Shown here: in pieces, positions 5,179-7,251 of the stretch
How positions within the stretch are numbered: position 1 is the stretch's first letter
How the letters are laid out: each line of letters begins with the position of its first letter
Source: Candidatus Iainarchaeum sp.
Lineage (GTDB): Archaea > Iainarchaeota > Iainarchaeia > Iainarchaeales > GCA-2688035
Assembly (NCBI GenBank): GCA_017609945.1
Contig: JAFCCZ010000050.1
Span: 1 to 7,251, forward strand
Direction: 5' to 3'
Length of the DNA stretch: 7,251 nt
Program-made: the position numbers and the translations under genes
Notes under the pieces: model-generated
What the model saw: only the letters and a program-made list of their open reading frames with translations
The model's database searches: none
What the model was told of the DNA's origin: nothing

Positions 5179-7238
5179 TTTTCTATAGCAATTTGTTCAG
5201 CCTTTGTTGGCTTGTCATTTTCCTTGTCCCTTTCAAGCACGTGCAGCGTTCCGGAAGCAGCCTTTTCCATCTCCTTGTCGTGGGTTATCACAAAAACCTG
5301 TTCAATTAGCGAGGGAAGCTTTTCCTTCATCATTGTGCTTAAAGCGCTTACCGCGTTTGTGTCAAGGTTGTGAGTGGGCTCGTCCAAAATTATCCACGAA
5401 AGGTTTCTTGTGAGAACAAGCGAAAAAGCAATCCTAATGCATATTGCCGCAGAAGACCTTTCCCCCCCACTCAAAATTCCTTCAACCCTAACCCATTCCC
5501 CGGTTGAGTCTTTTACCACTAGCTCATAGCTTCCCTTTTCCACCGACATCTTTGCGCTGGAGTAATCCTTGTAAGGGTATACCTGTGGCCATATGCTGTT
5601 CATTGCCTCATTGATTGTTTCAATAAGGCTTTCGCGCAGCTGAGCCTGCGTTTCCTCCAAAGAGTTTACAAAGAGCATCATTTTTTCACAGCTTTCCTCA
5701 ATTCCCTTAACCTGTGCCCCAAGCGCCTTTACCTGTTCCTTTTTCTTGTTCAAGCCCTCCATTTCCCTTTCAATTCCAGCAATGATCTCTTTGGCGCTTG
5801 CCTGCTCCCGCTTGTTTGATTCTGATTCCGCCCTTGCCCTTACAAGCGAGTCCCTGGTTTTCTTTGCCCCTGCCTCGTCAAATCCAAGCACTGAAAGCCT
5901 TTCCTTTGCGCCCAAAACCTCTTTCTCAAGCTCTTTCACCTGCTTCCTTTTTTCGGACATTTTTTTGGAAATTTCCAGAAGCCTGTCCAGCTCTCCAACC
6001 TGCGCTTCAAGCTTCTCAATCTTTTGCTTTGCCTTCTCCAATTCCTTTTCCCTTTTTCCGCTCTCCACGTTGAGCGTGGAAACCCTCTCCCGCAATTTTT
6101 TGTTTTCCCCCTCTAACTTTGCAACGCTTTCAGCGTTTTCCCCGGCAATGCTTTCCTTTTTGCTTTTGTCAAGCTCTGTCTTGCAGACCGGGCATTCCGC
6201 ACCTGCCTCTTTCACCTGCCTTGACTGTTCAGCGAGCTCGGAAATTTTGAGTTCATTGCCCTTTATTTCCTGCTTCAACGCAGACTCTCCCTCTATTGCC
6301 TGCTTTTCCTCTTTCCCTGCCTTGGCCACAAGCTTCTCCAGAGCCTCTATTTCCTTTCCTTTTTCCTCTGCGCTTTTCTCAATTGCCTCTGCAGGAAGTC
6401 CACCAAGCTCCTTTTCCCCGGTCTGGACTTCGCGCCTAATCTGCTGTGCAAGGTATCCCTTTTTTGAAACGGTTTCATTCAGCCTGCCAAACTCTTTTTC
6501 CTTTTCCTCCGAACTCTTCAATTCCCCTTCAAGTTTTGCAATCTCCTTTTCCCTTTCCTTGTCTGCCTTCTCCAGGCCCTCAATCAGTTTTCCTTTCTCA
6601 GAGAGCTTTTTTTCAAGCTCTGCCAGCGCCTTTTCCCCGAAGTCCCTCTGCTGTTCCTGAAGCCATTTCTTTTTGTCCTCCAAAATTCCCTTTATCCGGT
6701 TTAGCGCGCTAACCGCATTGCTTCTCGCCTTTTCATACCTGTCAAGCTCCAGGAGCCCGTCAAACTTTTCCTTTCTTTGCCCTGGCGAAAGCCTCAAAAA
6801 GTAGTCAATCTGGTTTTGCTCGGAGTAAACCGCCCTGCTGAAGAGATTGTAGCTTATTTCAATATTTTTCTCAATTTCCGAGTTTACGTCCTGCGGCTTT
6901 GGCCCCGCAACAAACTTCCCGTCAATGTAGAGTTTTGCCTGGCTGCCGCCCTTTAGCTTTATCGTGCGTTCAACCTCAAACTCCTTGCCCTCGTAATCAA
7001 AGCCAAGTTTCACCTTTGCCTCATCAGCCTGATTTGGTTTGCGCATTAGTATTTCCTGCAGCCCGATTCTCCTCTGCTGCAGCGCGGGAAAGGTTCCAAA
7101 AAGTGCAAAGCAAATTGCGTCCATTACACTGGTTTTACCGCTTCCCATTGAGCCAACCAAAACATTGGTTCCCTTTTCAAACTCAAACTTAGTGTTAAGA
7201 TGAGTTTTCCAGTTTTGCAGCTCAACTTGCTTAATCAA
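5175..7238 (-). CDS. rad50: Rad50/SbcC-type DNA double-strand break repair ATPase
   Basis: The 687-aa protein is an SMC-like ABC ATPase that, with Mre11, tethers and processes DNA ends. Its parts are Walker A GSMGSGKT (29-36), Q-loop YSEQNQ (138-143), a coiled coil from ~165 rich in Glu/Lys, the zinc hook CPVC (Cys349, Cys352) at mid-protein, the returning coiled coil to ~535, signature LSGGERSS (589-596), Walker B WIILDEPT (615-622, Asp619/Glu620), D-loop NLD (624-626) and the switch His653 in VITHD. It is shorter than typical archaeal Rad50 (roughly 850-900 aa) because the coiled-coil arms are short; both ATPase halves and the hook are intact. The start TTG at 7238 gives MIKQVELQNW, matching the family's MIKSVEL-type opening, with AGGG six bases upstream. 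mre11 is expected just beyond the right edge. Confidence 0.95.
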   Translation of the reverse strand: MIKQVELQNWKTHLNTKFEFEKGTNVLVGSMGSGKTSVMDAICFALFGTFPALQQRRIGLQEILMRKPNQADEAKVKLGFDYEGKEFEVERTIKLKGGSQAKLYIDGKFVAGPKPQDVNSEIEKNIEISYNLFSRAVYSEQNQIDYFLRLSPGQRKEKFDGLLELDRYEKARSNAVSALNRIKGILEDKKKWLQEQQRDFGEKALAELEKKLSEKGKLIEGLEKADKEREKEIAKLEGELKSSEEKEKEFGRLNETVSKKGYLAQQIRREVQTGEKELGGLPAEAIEKSAEEKGKEIEALEKLVAKAGKEEKQAIEGESALKQEIKGNELKISELAEQSRQVKEAGAECPVCKTELDKSKKESIAGENAESVAKLEGENKKLRERVSTLNVESGKREKELEKAKQKIEKLEAQVGELDRLLEISKKMSEKRKQVKELEKEVLGAKERLSVLGFDEAGAKKTRDSLVRARAESESNKREQASAKEIIAGIEREMEGLNKKKEQVKALGAQVKGIEESCEKMMLFVNSLEETQAQLRESLIETINEAMNSIWPQVYPYKDYSSAKMSVEKGSYELVVKDSTGEWVRVEGILSGGERSSAAICIRIAFSLVLTRNLSWIILDEPTHNLDTNAVSALSTMMKEKLPSLIEQVFVITHDKEMEKAASGTLHVLERDKENDKPTKAEQIAIEN

Positions 7239-7251
7239 ACCAATCCCTAAG

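Noticed and set aside
5746..6660. 304-aa plus-strand open frame opposite rad50
   Set aside because: Its Ser/Phe/Pro-rich, repetitive composition is what the complement of a Glu/Lys-rich coiled coil gives. It is a shadow of rad50.
1..7251. CRISPR arrays, tRNA/rRNA genes, insertion sequences or toxin-antitoxin pairs
   Set aside because: No regularly spaced repeats, cloverleaf or rRNA-like sequence, transposase motifs or terminal inverted repeats were seen on either strand.

Overview
The window is archaeal. It carries NurA, HerA and Rad50 (archaeal DNA-end processing), an archaeal/eukaryotic RNA polymerase subunit (RpoK/Rpb6) and ribosomal protein S17e. Promoter-like sites are TTTAAA-type TATA boxes about 25-30 bases before starts, and ribosome-binding sites are of the AGGTGG/GGAGG kind. 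The compact layout, frequent TTG starts, short Rad50 and divergent protein sequences suggest a DPANN-type genome (Diapherotrites/Micrarchaeota-like). That placement is inference; no 16S or other lineage marker is present.

Layout. Bases 1-64 hold the first 21 codons of a minus-strand gene that runs off the left edge. Bases 65-240 are a divergent promoter region. Bases 241-3096 are a plus-strand operon: nurA nuclease, a 57-aa zinc-ribbon protein, and herA translocase. A second promoter at 3125-3154 repeats a 15-base block found before nurA, at the same distance from its TATA box. It precedes a 506-aa protein of unknown function (3185-4705) whose first ~120 residues resemble the N-terminal domain of family B DNA polymerases, although no exonuclease or polymerase motif follows. 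A third promoter (4711-4718) and an unusual T-rich leader precede rpoK and rps17e, both probably starting with TTG. rad50 (7238-5175, minus strand) converges on rps17e, and the two stop codons share one CTAG tetramer. Its usual partner mre11 would lie beyond the right edge.

How the genes fit together. Mre11-Rad50 recognises broken ends, and HerA-NurA resects them to give 3' single strands for RadA recombination. In many archaea these four genes form one cluster. Here they are split between two strands, with an unknown gene and two housekeeping genes in between. The best candidate for undescribed biology is the 506-aa protein: its polymerase-like but catalytically empty N-terminus and its promoter block shared with nurA-zinc ribbon-herA make it a plausible co-regulated repair or replication factor. 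The zinc-ribbon protein inside the nurA-herA operon is a second candidate.
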